Positions 52,183 through 61,629 are shown, counted from the first letter of the stretch. The stretch is DNA of 64,000 nucleotides from a bacterium UBP4_UBA6127 (GCA_002428325.1 DIVR01000006.1:1745-65744), one strand, 5' to 3'. Made by a program: numbers and translations. The notes: generated from the letters alone by a model not told the origin.

Positions 52183-52503
52183 ATGGCGAAAGTCCAAATG
52201 AACTTACAAGACAGCTTCTTGAATGCAGCTCGCCGACAGAATGTCCCTGTAACTGTGGCTCTGACTGACGGTTCCAAAATCAAGGGTAAGGTCAATGGGT
52301 TCGACAATTTCACTGTCATCCTGGATGAGAATAAGATTCAATATCTTATTTACAAACATGCGATTTCAACGATTTACCCTGAACGCCCCTTGGAGAAACA
52401 TATCAATATGCATGCTCATGGAGCTCCTTCCACTGAAAAAGGGAAAATCTCTGTGACATCCAATGAACTTGAAAAATTCAAGTCTACCATGGAATCCAAA
52501 TAA
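52183..52503 (+). CDS. hfq: RNA chaperone Hfq
   Basis: The 106-residue protein begins MAKVQMNLQDSFLNAARRQN and has the Sm1 segment VPVTVALTDGSKIKGKVNGFDNFTVIL and Sm2 IQYLIYKHAISTIYP, the KH motif of Hfq included. It forms a hexamer that helps small RNAs pair with mRNAs. GGAGG at 52168-52172 precedes ATGs at 52177 and 52183; the second has the better spacing. The 35-residue tail rich in His and Ser is longer than the core needs. The presence of Hfq suggests small-RNA regulation. Confidence 0.94.
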   Translation: MAKVQMNLQDSFLNAARRQNVPVTVALTDGSKIKGKVNGFDNFTVILDENKIQYLIYKHAISTIYPERPLEKHINMHAHGAPSTEKGKISVTSNELEKFKSTMESK

Positions 52504-52525
52504 GACCTCTAACAGGAAATGAGGT

Positions 52526-53818
52526 ATTACGAAGATTCGAAACAATTTAAAGCTTGTTGACCAGGAGCAACCGGAAAAAGTAATCCTGGTGGGAGTACAG
52601 CTGCAAGGAGTATTGACTGCAGAAGTAACTGAGACCCTGGATGAATTGGCTCAATTAACAATGAGCGCCGGGGCGGAAGTCCTGCTAACTGTCCAGCAAA
52701 AAAAGACCCGGCCTGACCCTGCTTTATTTATCGGGAAGGGAAAGGCCTTGGAAATAAAGGCATTGGCCGAATACCATCAGGCCGATACCATTATTTTCGA
52801 TGAGGATTTGAGCCCTGCCCAGCAAAGAAATCTTGAAAAAATGCTGGAAACCAAAGTGGTGGATAGGGCTGAATTAATTCTTGATATTTTCTCCCAGCGT
52901 GCTCATACTCGTGAAGGAAAGCTTCAGGTAGAGCTGGCCCAATTGCATTATCGCCTGCCCCGATTATCGGGACAGGGCGTTCTTTTGTCCAGGCTGGGCG
53001 GTGGGATTGGGACTCGAGGCCCCGGTGAAACCAAGTTGGAAGTAGACCGGCGGCGGATTAGAGATAAGATCAGCTATCTCGAAAAATCCATTGAAGAAAT
53101 AAAAAAACATCGAGGGCAGCAACGTTCCCGCCGGAAGGAAACCCAAATCAGGGTAGCCGCCCTGGTGGGGTATACCAATGCCGGTAAATCGACCCTTCTG
53201 AACCATTTATGCCAGGCGGATGTTTTGGTAGAAGATAAATTATTTGCGACCTTGGATCCTACCTCAAGACAGTTGGTTCTTCCCAATGGCCAGTTGATGG
53301 TATTAACAGATACTGTTGGTTTTATCCGGAAGTTGCCTCATCAATTGGTTGCAGCTTTTCGGGCAACCCTGGAAGAAATCCTGGAAGCAGATGTTCTTTT
53401 GCATGTAGTGGACTGCCATCATGATTCTCGGGAAGAACAGATTAAATCCGTAATGGAAGTATTAAAGGAAATCGGTGCGGAAAATAAGCCAATGATCACT
53501 GTGTTGAATAAGATTGATTTACTTGAAGGCCGACAGGAATTTATTGACCGGATGGTCAGTAATTATGAACCTGCGGTTTCAATCTCTGCCAAAAAAATGA
53601 TTGGGTTTGAAGAATTAGAAACTGAATTGATGCGGCAGTTTGCCGAAGACTGGAATCGGCTCAGGTTGAAAATACCCCATGACCGGTCTGATTTGATGGC
53701 GCATATCCATAAAGTGGGAAGAGTCCACCAAATCGATTACCAGCCTGACGGGACTTATATTGATGTCAGCCTGAAAAAAGAATGGGTCCAAAAGTATCAG
53801 TCGTATAAGGTATCATAA
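52526..53818 (+). CDS. hflX: GTPase HflX
   Basis: The protein has the HflX N-terminal domain (AEVTETLDELAQLTMSAGAEVLLTVQQ, GKGKALEIKAL, DEDLSPAQQRNLEK, TREGKLQVELAQLHYRLPRL) and a G domain with G1 GYTNAGKSTLL, G3 DTVGFIRKLP and G4 NKID. It splits stalled or idle ribosomes. Start choice is difficult: GTG at 52589 cuts off the first strand (KVILVGVQLQG). The frame extends up to 52523 without ATG, GTG or TTG, and the only near-start codon is ATT at 52526, with AGGA at 52514-52517. An ATT start (as in infC) is possible, giving about 430 residues. Confidence 0.88.
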   Translation: MTKIRNNLKLVDQEQPEKVILVGVQLQGVLTAEVTETLDELAQLTMSAGAEVLLTVQQKKTRPDPALFIGKGKALEIKALAEYHQADTIIFDEDLSPAQQRNLEKMLETKVVDRAELILDIFSQRAHTREGKLQVELAQLHYRLPRLSGQGVLLSRLGGGIGTRGPGETKLEVDRRRIRDKISYLEKSIEEIKKHRGQQRSRRKETQIRVAALVGYTNAGKSTLLNHLCQADVLVEDKLFATLDPTSRQLVLPNGQLMVLTDTVGFIRKLPHQLVAAFRATLEEILEADVLLHVVDCHHDSREEQIKSVMEVLKEIGAENKPMITVLNKIDLLEGRQEFIDRMVSNYEPAVSISAKKMIGFEELETELMRQFAEDWNRLRLKIPHDRSDLMAHIHKVGRVHQIDYQPDGTYIDVSLKKEWVQKYQSYKVS

Positions 53819-53823
53819 ATAGC

Positions 53824-54276
53824 ATGCCTACTGACCGGAAAAAAATAAGGATACGGGTTGCGGTCGTCCTCCGCCAGGGGGATCAGGTTCTACTGGTCCG
53901 CCATCATAAGCAGGGAATGAAATACTGGCTTTTACCAGGAGGAGGGCTGGAAATCGGGGAAACCATTGAAGAATGCGCCCGCCGGGAACTCAAAGAAGAA
54001 ACCCAGCTTGATATTGATGTAGGGGATTTCTTGTTTATGAATGAGAGTATTCCTCCTGACCATCATCGCCATGTAGTGAACCTTTATTATGAGGGTAAAA
54101 TAATCGGGGGGGAGCTTAAAATGGGGAATGATGAGGCCTTGTATGAAGTGGGATTCGTGGATATTGAGCAAATTTCCGAGCTGACATTCTTTCCGAATGT
54201 AAAAGCTGAGCTGTTACAATGGTTGAAGTCTCCGGACAGTATTCAAAGAAGATCGTTGGGAAACCGATGGGAATAA
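53824..54276 (+). CDS. Nudix hydrolase
   Basis: The 150-residue protein contains the Nudix box GGGLEIGETIEECARRELKEETQ, then LDI, matching G-x5-E-x7-REL-x-EE. The start RVAVVLRQGDQVLLVRHHKQG and WLLPGGG are usual for the group that hydrolyses nucleoside diphosphate-linked molecules. It starts five bases after hflX and overlaps pgsA by 10 bases at its end. Substrate unknown. Confidence 0.92.
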   Translation: MPTDRKKIRIRVAVVLRQGDQVLLVRHHKQGMKYWLLPGGGLEIGETIEECARRELKEETQLDIDVGDFLFMNESIPPDHHRHVVNLYYEGKIIGGELKMGNDEALYEVGFVDIEQISELTFFPNVKAELLQWLKSPDSIQRRSLGNRWE

Positions 54277-54824
54277 ATCTTGCGACCCGAATAACTTTAT
54301 TAAGGATTGTCCTTACTCCGCTGTTTCTCTATTTTCTCATCAAGGGGCCGATAGACTGGGCAGTCATTATCTTTGCCATTGCGGCGCTGACGGATGGAAT
54401 TGATGGATTTATTGCCCGAACCTGCCATCAGAAAACCTCCCTGGGAAGCGTATTAGATCCTTTAGCGGATAAACTCTTATTGACGACTGCTTTTATCGGT
54501 CTGGCCTTCCGGCATACTCACCTGATTTTTCAAATCATCCTGATTGTCAGCCGGGATATCATCCTGGTGATAGGCGCCTTGCTGTTATTTGTTGGCGGTG
54601 CTAAATTTGAGATAAAACCGAATATATCCGGAAAGATTACAACCTTTTGCCAGATCATCATGGTATTAATTGCCTTAGGAGCTGAATTATTCGGGCAAAC
54701 TGATTTCTTAAAAAGCCGCCCGTATGAATATTGGACTTATCTGACGGTTCTGATGACAGTCCTTTCCGGGGTTTCTTATGTAAGGAAAGGCATGATGTGG
54801 TTACACGAGCAGACTACGAAATAA
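54267..54824 (+). CDS. pgsA: CDP-alcohol phosphatidyltransferase, PgsA-like
   Basis: With ATG at 54267 the protein has 185 residues and starts MGINLATRITLLRIVLTPLFLYFL. The family motif D..DG..AR........G...D...D is present as DGIDGFIARTCHQKTSLGSVL and DPLADK. Four to five membrane helices are seen. It most likely makes phosphatidylglycerophosphate from CDP-diacylglycerol and glycerol 3-phosphate in the inner membrane. A longer frame from 54219 starts inside the Nudix gene and is not supported. Confidence 0.9.
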   Translation: MGINLATRITLLRIVLTPLFLYFLIKGPIDWAVIIFAIAALTDGIDGFIARTCHQKTSLGSVLDPLADKLLLTTAFIGLAFRHTHLIFQIILIVSRDIILVIGALLLFVGGAKFEIKPNISGKITTFCQIIMVLIALGAELFGQTDFLKSRPYEYWTYLTVLMTVLSGVSYVRKGMMWLHEQTTK

Positions 54825-56161
54825 TCATCGAACAGGGATTTGACCGGGAAAATGTGTCCGGTGTTACGATTCAAAGCATCTCGCCTGAGAGTCCTCTTCA
54901 ATCTATGAATCTCCATCCGGGAGACCGGATTATACGAATCAATGGACAACCGGTCCATGATTTAATTGATTTCCATTTTCTTTCCGGAGGTGAGAGTTGT
55001 CTGGTTCTGACAGTCCTCAGCCGTGAGGGAATCCGTAAGAAAGTGACTCTTCAAAAGAATGAAGATGAACCTTTGGGGGTGGAAGTCGAAACTTTTAAAT
55101 ACCGGCATTGCGGCAATGATTGCGTTTTTTGTTTTGTGGACCAGAATCCTGAAGGTATGCGCAAGGCTATGTATTTTAAGGATGAGGATTATCGCCTTTC
55201 TTTTCTTTGGGGAAATTTTACGACCCTGACCAATACCAGCCAGAAAGATTTGCATAGAATAGTTCAACAGCGTCTCAGCCCGCTTTATGTCTCCATCCAT
55301 GCCACCGAGCCTGAATTGAGAAAAAAAATGTTGGGCATCAAACGGGATGACCATCTACAGGATAAACTGAAATATCTGGCCGATAATCATATTGAGATGC
55401 ATGGACAGATTGTGCTTTGCCCTGGGTTGAACGATGGAGAACATCTTCAAAAGACCTGTCGGGATTTGCTGGCTTTTTATCCTGCCTTAAATACGGTGGC
55501 GGTGGTTCCTCTGGGATTGACCCGATATCGGGAAGGGTTGCCGGTCTTACAGCCGGTGACTCCTGAATATGCCCGGGATTTTGTCCATGAGGTCTATCGG
55601 TTTGAAAAGGAATTATCTCGGGAGGGGTATGCCCAATATCTCTATCTTGCCGATGAATGGTATCTGCGGGCAAATCTTAAGTTGCCTTCCTTTAAACAAT
55701 ATGGGCGATTTCCCCAGATTGAAAATGGAGTGGGTATTGTCAGAAAATTCCAGCGGGATTATGCCCAGGCCAGAAAAAGGCTCCCGGAACGTCTTTCCCG
55801 AAAGAAAACAGTCCATTTGATGACGTCTGTCTCCGCAGCTAAATTCATGAAAGAAATTGCCGAAGATTGCCAGTCAAGGACAAAAAATTTGGAAATCATC
55901 CTGCATCCAACGGTCAATTATTTCTATGGGGAGTCCATTACTGTCAGTGGTCTTCTGACCGGACAGGATTTTCTCAAGGAGATGCAGGGGCAAAAAACAG
56001 GGGATCTGGTTCTTTTGCCGACTGATTGTGTCAAAGAAGATGAAGATATTTTTCTGGATGATATGACAGTCGATGAACTCTCCAGACGGCTTCAATGTCC
56101 GGTAATACCCTGCCGCGATGGTGCTGACCAAATGATTGATGAAATTATCAAATTAGCCTGA
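54797..56161 (+). CDS. DUF512 family radical-SAM-like iron-sulfur protein with PDZ domain
   Basis: With GTG at 54797 (AGGAAAGG at 54783-54790) the protein has 454 residues. A PDZ-like domain comes first (SGVTIQSISPESPLQSMNLHPGDRIIRINGQPVHDLIDF). Then follows RHCGNDCVFCFVDQNPEGMRKAMYFKDEDYRLSFLWGNFTTL with the CxxxCxxC iron-sulfur motif of the DUF512 (TIGR03279) family. Function is unknown; it may use S-adenosylmethionine. Its first codons overlap pgsA by 28 bases, so they are coupled. Confidence 0.88.
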   Translation: MVTRADYEIIIEQGFDRENVSGVTIQSISPESPLQSMNLHPGDRIIRINGQPVHDLIDFHFLSGGESCLVLTVLSREGIRKKVTLQKNEDEPLGVEVETFKYRHCGNDCVFCFVDQNPEGMRKAMYFKDEDYRLSFLWGNFTTLTNTSQKDLHRIVQQRLSPLYVSIHATEPELRKKMLGIKRDDHLQDKLKYLADNHIEMHGQIVLCPGLNDGEHLQKTCRDLLAFYPALNTVAVVPLGLTRYREGLPVLQPVTPEYARDFVHEVYRFEKELSREGYAQYLYLADEWYLRANLKLPSFKQYGRFPQIENGVGIVRKFQRDYAQARKRLPERLSRKKTVHLMTSVSAAKFMKEIAEDCQSRTKNLEIILHPTVNYFYGESITVSGLLTGQDFLKEMQGQKTGDLVLLPTDCVKEDEDIFLDDMTVDELSRRLQCPVIPCRDGADQMIDEIIKLA

Positions 56162-56217
56162 TAGACAAAACTCTTTATGGTTTGGATAAATTAAACTTCT
56201 GATATCTGCCATCAGGT

Positions 56218-56838
56218 TTATCTCACGGAAAACAGGCAACTGATGCCGAAACCTGCTATCAGGATTCCGGAAACCCTCTGAATCAAAACCAGCCATTTTC
56301 TGTCCATCTGACTTCGTAATATAGTCGTCAAGCTGCTGAGGATGAGCCACCAAGCCAGAGACCCCAGAAAGATACCCGCGACCAGCCATAGGCCTGTTTC
56401 AGGGGAGTGATTTTCTTTACTCATCCCCATTCCGGCATAGAGCGCTGAAAAGGATAACAGGGTTTGGGGATTGGCCAGAGTCAGGAGAAAGGCTGTCCCG
56501 CCAAAAGACAGTAAACCTGTTTCTGCAGGAGGAAGAGGGTTTTGAGCCGGCTGGTTTCGATAGGTGCTGTAACCCAGGTATAACAGGAATATGCCTCCCA
56601 AGACCTTCAGGTAAACTTGATTTCCCAGCAGAAAAGCTGTTACCAGGCTAACCCCTAAAACAGCCACACATCCATATAAGGCATCTGCCAGGGCAGTCCC
56701 TAATCCTGAGACCATTCCCCCGATGATTCCATGGGTCAGGGTTCGCCGTATGCAAAGTAACCCGATGGGACCTACTGGGGCTGCAATGGATATCCCTACC
56801 AGGAGTCCTTTGAATAAGAGTTCTGCTTCAATTTCCAC
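56218..56838 (-). CDS. LysE/RhtB family amino-acid exporter
   Basis: The 206-residue protein has six membrane helices and the family N terminus LLVGISIAAPVGPIGLLCIRRTLTHGIIGGMVSGLGTALADALYG, with GGIFLLYLGYSTYR in the middle. It exports a small amino acid or a derivative. GTG at 56838, seven bases after AAGGGA, is preferred. An in-frame ATG at 56895 adds 19 mostly charged residues with no ribosome site and is the alternative. Confidence 0.85.
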   Translation of the reverse strand: MEIEAELLFKGLLVGISIAAPVGPIGLLCIRRTLTHGIIGGMVSGLGTALADALYGCVAVLGVSLVTAFLLGNQVYLKVLGGIFLLYLGYSTYRNQPAQNPLPPAETGLLSFGGTAFLLTLANPQTLLSFSALYAGMGMSKENHSPETGLWLVAGIFLGSLAWWLILSSLTTILRSQMDRKWLVLIQRVSGILIAGFGISCLFSVR

Positions 56839-56895
56839 TAAGGTTCCCTTTTTCTTCCTTCCCGGAATTTTTGGCTTCTCAATTAATTGCCTCAT

Positions 56896-57237
56896 CTTTG
56901 CCGACTTTTAAATCATACCATTTTTTATCCAGCTTTCTCTTTCTCCTGAAGAACCTCTCTATTATCAGCTTTACTGAAATTGTCGGAATTGTTCTCACAA
57001 TGGTAGTTATTTGCCCTGAATTTGGGTCCTGGAGCTTACGGAGAGGGAACGGAGCAGCTCAGAGATGCTCCGTTAAAAACCCGTTTTGTATCTTGAATAA
57101 ATAAATAGGCATTCTCGGAAAGATTCTTGATAAAGAGAACTTGGTTGGGTTCATTCAGAAGAATTGGTAAAAGCCTTTTGTTTTATTGCAGAATTTTCTA
57201 TAGAATAGTCATTGATTCATTGACAGGAGAACAGTAA
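56896..57237 (+). other. Intergenic region, about 340 bases, holding one GC-rich hairpin
   Basis: It separates the divergent LysE gene and the LOG-family operon. The only structure found is the hairpin at 57048-57074. AGGAGA lies just before the ATG at 57238. No ORF is supported. Confidence 0.55.
57048..57074 (+). terminator. GC-rich hairpin with ACGGAG/CTCCGT arms
   Basis: AACGGAGC (57048-57055) pairs perfectly with GCTCCGTT (57067-57074) around an 11-base loop and is followed by AAAAACC, not T-rich on the plus strand. The ACGGAG arms are shared with the hairpin at 28734 and both lie next to GAGAGGG, so they may be a dispersed element instead of terminators. Confidence 0.35.
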
Positions 57238-57939
57238 ATGACAGTGAAAAAAAATAATATCAAAAGAATAATCCAGCAAAACGGAATTCTCACCAAAGAT
57301 GACTTTACCACCCAGGACCCTTGGCGAATATTCAGAATCATGTCGGAATTTGTGGAAGGGTTTGAATTATTATCCAAAGTAGGGTTGGCCGTATCGATTT
57401 TTGGCTCAGCCCGGGTCGGGCCTGGAGATCCGGATTATGAGAAAACCGTCCAGATAGCCAAAGGGCTGGCAAAAGCCGGATTTACAATTATTACCGGTGG
57501 CGGGCCTGGCATTATGGAAGCAGGCAATAAAGGGGCCAAAGAAGGGGGCGGCGATTCCATCGGCTTGAATATCCAGTTGGCTCATGAACAATATCCCAAT
57601 CCTTATACCACTCTGGAAATGAATTTTCATTATTTCTTTGTCCGGAAAGTCATGTTTGTGAAATATGCCGATGCCTTTATCATCATGCCGGGTGGATATG
57701 GCACCCTGGATGAGTTCTCTGAAGCGATCACTTTGATTCAGACCAATAAAATAAAACGGTTTCCCGTTGTCTTGGTGGACAGCCAGTATTGGAATCCATT
57801 AATAGACTGGATGAAAGGGACCGTGCTTGCCCAGGGGAAAATATCTCCTGAAGATATGGATATGATTAAGATTCTGGATGACCCTAAAGATGTGGTCAAG
57901 GAAATAGTTAAATTTTATAAAAATAAAAGGAACCGGTAA
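57238..57939 (+). CDS. LOG family protein (TIGR00730 Rossmann fold)
   Basis: The 233-residue protein has the two family motifs GGGPGIMEAGNKGA (about 81-94) and PGGYGTLDEFSEAI (about 151-164). The family hydrolyses nucleoside 5'-monophosphates such as cytokinin ribotides, or purine nucleotides; in bacteria the function is usually unclear. AGGAGA lies just before the ATG. A membrane protein gene starts six bases after its stop. Confidence 0.9.
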   Translation: MTVKKNNIKRIIQQNGILTKDDFTTQDPWRIFRIMSEFVEGFELLSKVGLAVSIFGSARVGPGDPDYEKTVQIAKGLAKAGFTIITGGGPGIMEAGNKGAKEGGGDSIGLNIQLAHEQYPNPYTTLEMNFHYFFVRKVMFVKYADAFIIMPGGYGTLDEFSEAITLIQTNKIKRFPVVLVDSQYWNPLIDWMKGTVLAQGKISPEDMDMIKILDDPKDVVKEIVKFYKNKRNR

Positions 57940-57945
57940 GGACCC

Positions 57946-58857
57946 ATGGAACAAAAGAAGAAGTCTTTCCAGGAATATCCCCTCTATGGATGGGGAGGCA
58001 TTGGGCTGATTGTCCTTGGCTTGATTTTAACCTTAACAGGAGTCGAATCTGTAGGTAAGCTCTTTTTTCCCCTGGGAATGACAGGGTATGTACTGACTTT
58101 GGATGCTTGCATCCTCTGGCGGAAGGGAGAATCTCTGCTGGCAGACCGTATCGGAGAATTTATCCTGATGATGATCGTCTCTCTATTGGGCTGGTCTCTC
58201 ATTGAGATTTATAATCAGCTTCTCCATAATTGGAAATATGTGGGGCTGGCTGATTATCCGATAAGAAAAACTCTTTCCCTGATATGGATTTATGCCATGA
58301 TTTTCCCTGCCGTATTTGAAACATATCAGGCATTGGATGGGATTGTAATACTCAGGGAGTATAATGCTCAGGATTTTAAATGGCTGAATGGAGCTTGGAT
58401 TTTCTGGTCCGTATTATGCGGATTGATATTCCTGTTGATTCCCATCTGGTTCCCGGGAAGCTGGCAAATGACCTTGGTATTATTTGGAATTATATTGGTC
58501 TTGGAACCTATTAATTATACCTATGAGAGGCCTTCATTGGTCTCTGTCTGGCAGCAGGGGCATCGAGAAAGAGTGGACCTGTTGATTTTATCCGGTGTGG
58601 TTTTTGGGATTGTCATCGAAATGATTAACCTCTTTGCCGGATTCAGGGTATTGCATTTGGGACCTTTTGGATATGCCACCTGGTTGGGGGGAATCCCTTT
58701 CTTGAGATTTATGCTTTATGGGTTGCTGGCGCTGGTAGTTTTCGAGATGTTTTCAGCTATGACAGGTTATCCAGGCTGTGAAAGTTATCAGCATCCCTTA
58801 TTCAAGGAAGAGGGAACCAATAATAAGAAAAACGGGTATCTGTCCCTGAAAAGCTGA
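57946..58857 (+). CDS. Integral membrane protein of unknown function
   Basis: The 303-residue protein has about nine hydrophobic helices, including WGGIGLIVLGLILTLTGV, LMMIVSLLGWSLIEIYNQLLHNW and LLILSGVVFGIVIEMINLFAGF, with charged ends. I do not recognise a family. No catalytic motif is evident. It is cotranscribed with the LOG gene and ends just before a terminator. The C-terminal tail is hydrophilic. Confidence 0.85.
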   Translation: MEQKKKSFQEYPLYGWGGIGLIVLGLILTLTGVESVGKLFFPLGMTGYVLTLDACILWRKGESLLADRIGEFILMMIVSLLGWSLIEIYNQLLHNWKYVGLADYPIRKTLSLIWIYAMIFPAVFETYQALDGIVILREYNAQDFKWLNGAWIFWSVLCGLIFLLIPIWFPGSWQMTLVLFGIILVLEPINYTYERPSLVSVWQQGHRERVDLLILSGVVFGIVIEMINLFAGFRVLHLGPFGYATWLGGIPFLRFMLYGLLALVVFEMFSAMTGYPGCESYQHPLFKEEGTNNKKNGYLSLKS

Positions 58858-58880
58858 TCTTGATTATTGAAAAAATAATG

Positions 58881-58917
58881 AAAGCCGGTTGCTGATTTAG
58901 TAACCGGCTTTTTCTTT
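58881..58917 (+). terminator. Intrinsic terminator between convergent operons
   Basis: AAAGCCGGTT (58881-58890) pairs with AACCGGCTTT (58902-58911) around an 11-base loop, followed by TTCTTTAT. The minus strand after the stem is also T-rich (ATTATTTTTTC), so it may stop the GH57 transcript too. Confidence 0.9.
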
Positions 58918-58939
58918 ATAGGTCATTTTCAGGGGATTC

Positions 58940-61120
58940 TTAATGATTCAGTATGATATCTTTTAGCAGGGTGATTTCCCAGCTGGCTCCCGGATGAAGT
59001 TCAATCTCCCAGTGAGGCAATAGGACAGAACTCTGATAAACTTTTTCAAATCCGGCCTCTGAAAGTGATACTGTCTCAATCGGAAAACGCCAGACATTGG
59101 CCGGAATGGGGAACATCAAACGGCAATCCAATCCCAACCAATGGTCTTTTACCCCAATTTCGGTCAGCTGAGGCAATTCTCCCATGCTGGCCAGGTTGTT
59201 GGGTGTGATCTTGATATCGCTGCCTGGAGAATAATAATACCGATCATCGGCATATCCTGCCAGCAGTGCCAGATTGATCTCAATCCCAAAACAGAATTTC
59301 AACGAGACAGGTGACTGGTTGATCAGCTGGTAGGCCATGATGGTCTTCAAAGACTTGGAATCCATGGAAAAAGTCTTCTTTACGGTGAAAGGGGATGGCA
59401 TCGAATCTGGATAAAGGACTCCGGTTCGAATCATATCAATGATGGCCATCCCGTTTTCTTGACGATACTGGCTGGAGTAGGGCTGAAGTGTGAAATCTCC
59501 TGTTTCTTTATATTGGCCATTCTTGAAATTCTCAATGGAGGTAGCTGGATCAAAGAAATGATCGATATAGGAATACCGGGGATGGCGGTCGTAAAACAGG
59601 TGATTCTCCAGTCCGGGTTCTTTTGCCCTGACTATATCATGGATGGAAACGGCGCTATCCTCTTGAACGGGTGCATCTCCTACGATGACATGTCCATGGC
59701 GAAGTTTCTCATGATAGGCTTCCGGTTTGCGGGATAAGGTATCTAAAAGATTGAAGGAAATCTCCCGGATATCTTCCTCAAAAAGAGCCCCTCCCGATGC
59801 GGGCCGGAAATAACAGTTCATCTTGGGAGTGGATATCAGGATTTCTTTCTCTCCATCATTATCAAAATCGAGTTCTTCGATTTCCATCCAGGGCTTATCG
59901 GCATGAACCGCCTGGTCAGCCATATTTTCAGCTGAGATTAAATTTTGGTAAAGGGCTGACCTCAAATAATTCAGGTAGAGGCCTCCGAAAATTCCATGCC
60001 AGTAACCGCAATTGGTTTGCCCGGCATACAAATGGTCTTTCATTTTTAAAAGATATTCAGTGGGGAGATCATACGGTTTGGGGTTCTGAAGGATATGATT
60101 TACTTTCCGGCTGACCCTGAGCATCTTCTTATGAATGTTATTTGACTCGGGGTATTTTGCCAGAAAATTTCGCCAGAAGCCTCCGCGAACAAAAGGCTTA
60201 TTTTCTTCATATTGATTCTGACTTTGAAGAGATTCCACAAATCTCTCATATTTCAAGATAGCAGGGGTCGGCATTGCCCATTCCATCATTTCAGAGTAAG
60301 AGGCCGTTGGTAAATAAATCCTGCCTAAAGGCTTGACCGTATTAAGGCATTCATTAAAGGTCATAAGCTTTATCCAGTCCAGGTTATCTTCTAATGCTTT
60401 AAAAAAGTCTTCCACCCAGCCTTTTTTATAACAATGTTCGAATGTTCCTGGCCATCCACCAAATTTTTCTCCATCATCGGCCATAACAATCAGGGGAGAA
60501 CCTCCTTTTGCCAAGACCTCCCTGAGAAAATCAACCGTTCTATTCACTGGATCAAAGGGGATGAGGTATCGCATTCGCTCGCTGATGGGAAAAATAGCCA
60601 GAGTCTTTCCTGAGTCCTCTGTCAAATAATATCCCCAGGTTTCAGACTCCTGCAGACCGGCAGAACGAAAATGGGAATCATCCGTAATCGTGTATCGGAT
60701 ACCTGCCTGGGCAAAATGGGAGGCAAGATGGGGTTCCCAGACTCTTTCGGCTAGCCAGGAGCCGGTAGCATTATATCCGGTGGATTCTCTTATATATTCG
60801 GTCAGTTTATGTATCTGTCCCTGTTTATCTTCATCCGGAATGACACTCAAAATGGGTTCATAATACCCACCGGTCATCATCTCAATTTGACCCCTTTCCA
60901 CCAGGGTCCTGAGAATCTTGTTTATTTCCGGGTGATGTTCATTGAGCCATTGATACAATATCCCTGTGTAGTGTAGTGCCACTCGGATTTTGGGATGGCG
61001 TTCTAATAATTCCAGAAAAGGCAGATAGGCTTTCTTATAGTTTTCCTCGAAGACATGATCAAAATTACCTACAGGCTGGTGGGAATGAAATCCCAAAAGG
61101 AGATTAACATGAGTTCCCAT
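58940..61120 (-). CDS. GH57 family 4-alpha-glucanotransferase-like enzyme
   Basis: The 726-residue protein has the GH57 barrel: FHSHQPVGNFD, the likely nucleophile Glu125 in GSWLAERVWEP, and the likely acid/base Asp near 215 in MADDGEKFGGWPGTFEHCY. The C-terminal half (about 385-726) fits the DUF1926 beta-sandwich of thermophile 4-alpha-glucanotransferases. It rearranges alpha-1,4-glucans, which suggests storage or use of glycogen or maltodextrin. No signal peptide, so cytoplasmic. It follows the PTS EIIB gene by 28 bases. Confidence 0.88.
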   Translation of the reverse strand: MGTHVNLLLGFHSHQPVGNFDHVFEENYKKAYLPFLELLERHPKIRVALHYTGILYQWLNEHHPEINKILRTLVERGQIEMMTGGYYEPILSVIPDEDKQGQIHKLTEYIRESTGYNATGSWLAERVWEPHLASHFAQAGIRYTITDDSHFRSAGLQESETWGYYLTEDSGKTLAIFPISERMRYLIPFDPVNRTVDFLREVLAKGGSPLIVMADDGEKFGGWPGTFEHCYKKGWVEDFFKALEDNLDWIKLMTFNECLNTVKPLGRIYLPTASYSEMMEWAMPTPAILKYERFVESLQSQNQYEENKPFVRGGFWRNFLAKYPESNNIHKKMLRVSRKVNHILQNPKPYDLPTEYLLKMKDHLYAGQTNCGYWHGIFGGLYLNYLRSALYQNLISAENMADQAVHADKPWMEIEELDFDNDGEKEILISTPKMNCYFRPASGGALFEEDIREISFNLLDTLSRKPEAYHEKLRHGHVIVGDAPVQEDSAVSIHDIVRAKEPGLENHLFYDRHPRYSYIDHFFDPATSIENFKNGQYKETGDFTLQPYSSQYRQENGMAIIDMIRTGVLYPDSMPSPFTVKKTFSMDSKSLKTIMAYQLINQSPVSLKFCFGIEINLALLAGYADDRYYYSPGSDIKITPNNLASMGELPQLTEIGVKDHWLGLDCRLMFPIPANVWRFPIETVSLSEAGFEKVYQSSVLLPHWEIELHPGASWEITLLKDIILNH

Positions 61121-61148
61121 AATTGGAGTTTTACTCCTGTCGTTGAAT

Positions 61149-61622
61149 TTATATCAGCTTGGTAATGTCCAACGGCGTATCGGAGGGTACTGAGCGTCCT
61201 TCCAGTTCTATCCCGGCCTCATTGAGCTCTTTGAGTGCTTTAATATCAGTCTCATCTACCGAAATGGAACCTGAAATCTGGTGCTTCCCCGCTTCATACC
61301 GCATTCCCCCAATATTAACCGATTTGACCGGTCCACCAAACTTCCTATAGGATACCACATCTGAGGGTCGGGAGAACAAGAGGAGGGTACGATATTTTTC
61401 ATCTTGAGTTGTTTGGAGATATTGAGCTGCAGCTTCAAGGGATAAGACTGAAACCTTCACTTCAGCCGGAGTGACCATCTCATAAAGCATTTTTTGAGCA
61501 GGGTCTGCGGCGACCAGGTCATCGGCTACTATAATGTGGTTGATTTCAAGGACAGGAACCCATCCTACAATAACCTGTCCATGGATAAGTCGGTCATCTA
61601 TTCTGATAAAAGTAAGAGACAT
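61149..61622 (-). CDS. PTS system EIIB component, mannose/sorbose family
   Basis: The 157-residue protein begins FIRIDDRLIHGQVIVGWVP, with His14 in the phosphorylated motif DRLIHGQV, followed by IIVADD and VKVSVLSLEAA. EIIB takes phosphate from EIIA and normally gives it to sugar held in the IIC/IID membrane parts. No IIC or IID gene is present in the window, so this may be a regulatory PTS branch. It sits between EIIA and GH57. Confidence 0.92.
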   Translation of the reverse strand: MSLTFIRIDDRLIHGQVIVGWVPVLEINHIIVADDLVAADPAQKMLYEMVTPAEVKVSVLSLEAAAQYLQTTQDEKYRTLLLFSRPSDVVSYRKFGGPVKSVNIGGMRYEAGKHQISGSISVDETDIKALKELNEAGIELEGRSVPSDTPLDITKLI

Positions 61623-61629
61623 AATAGTT

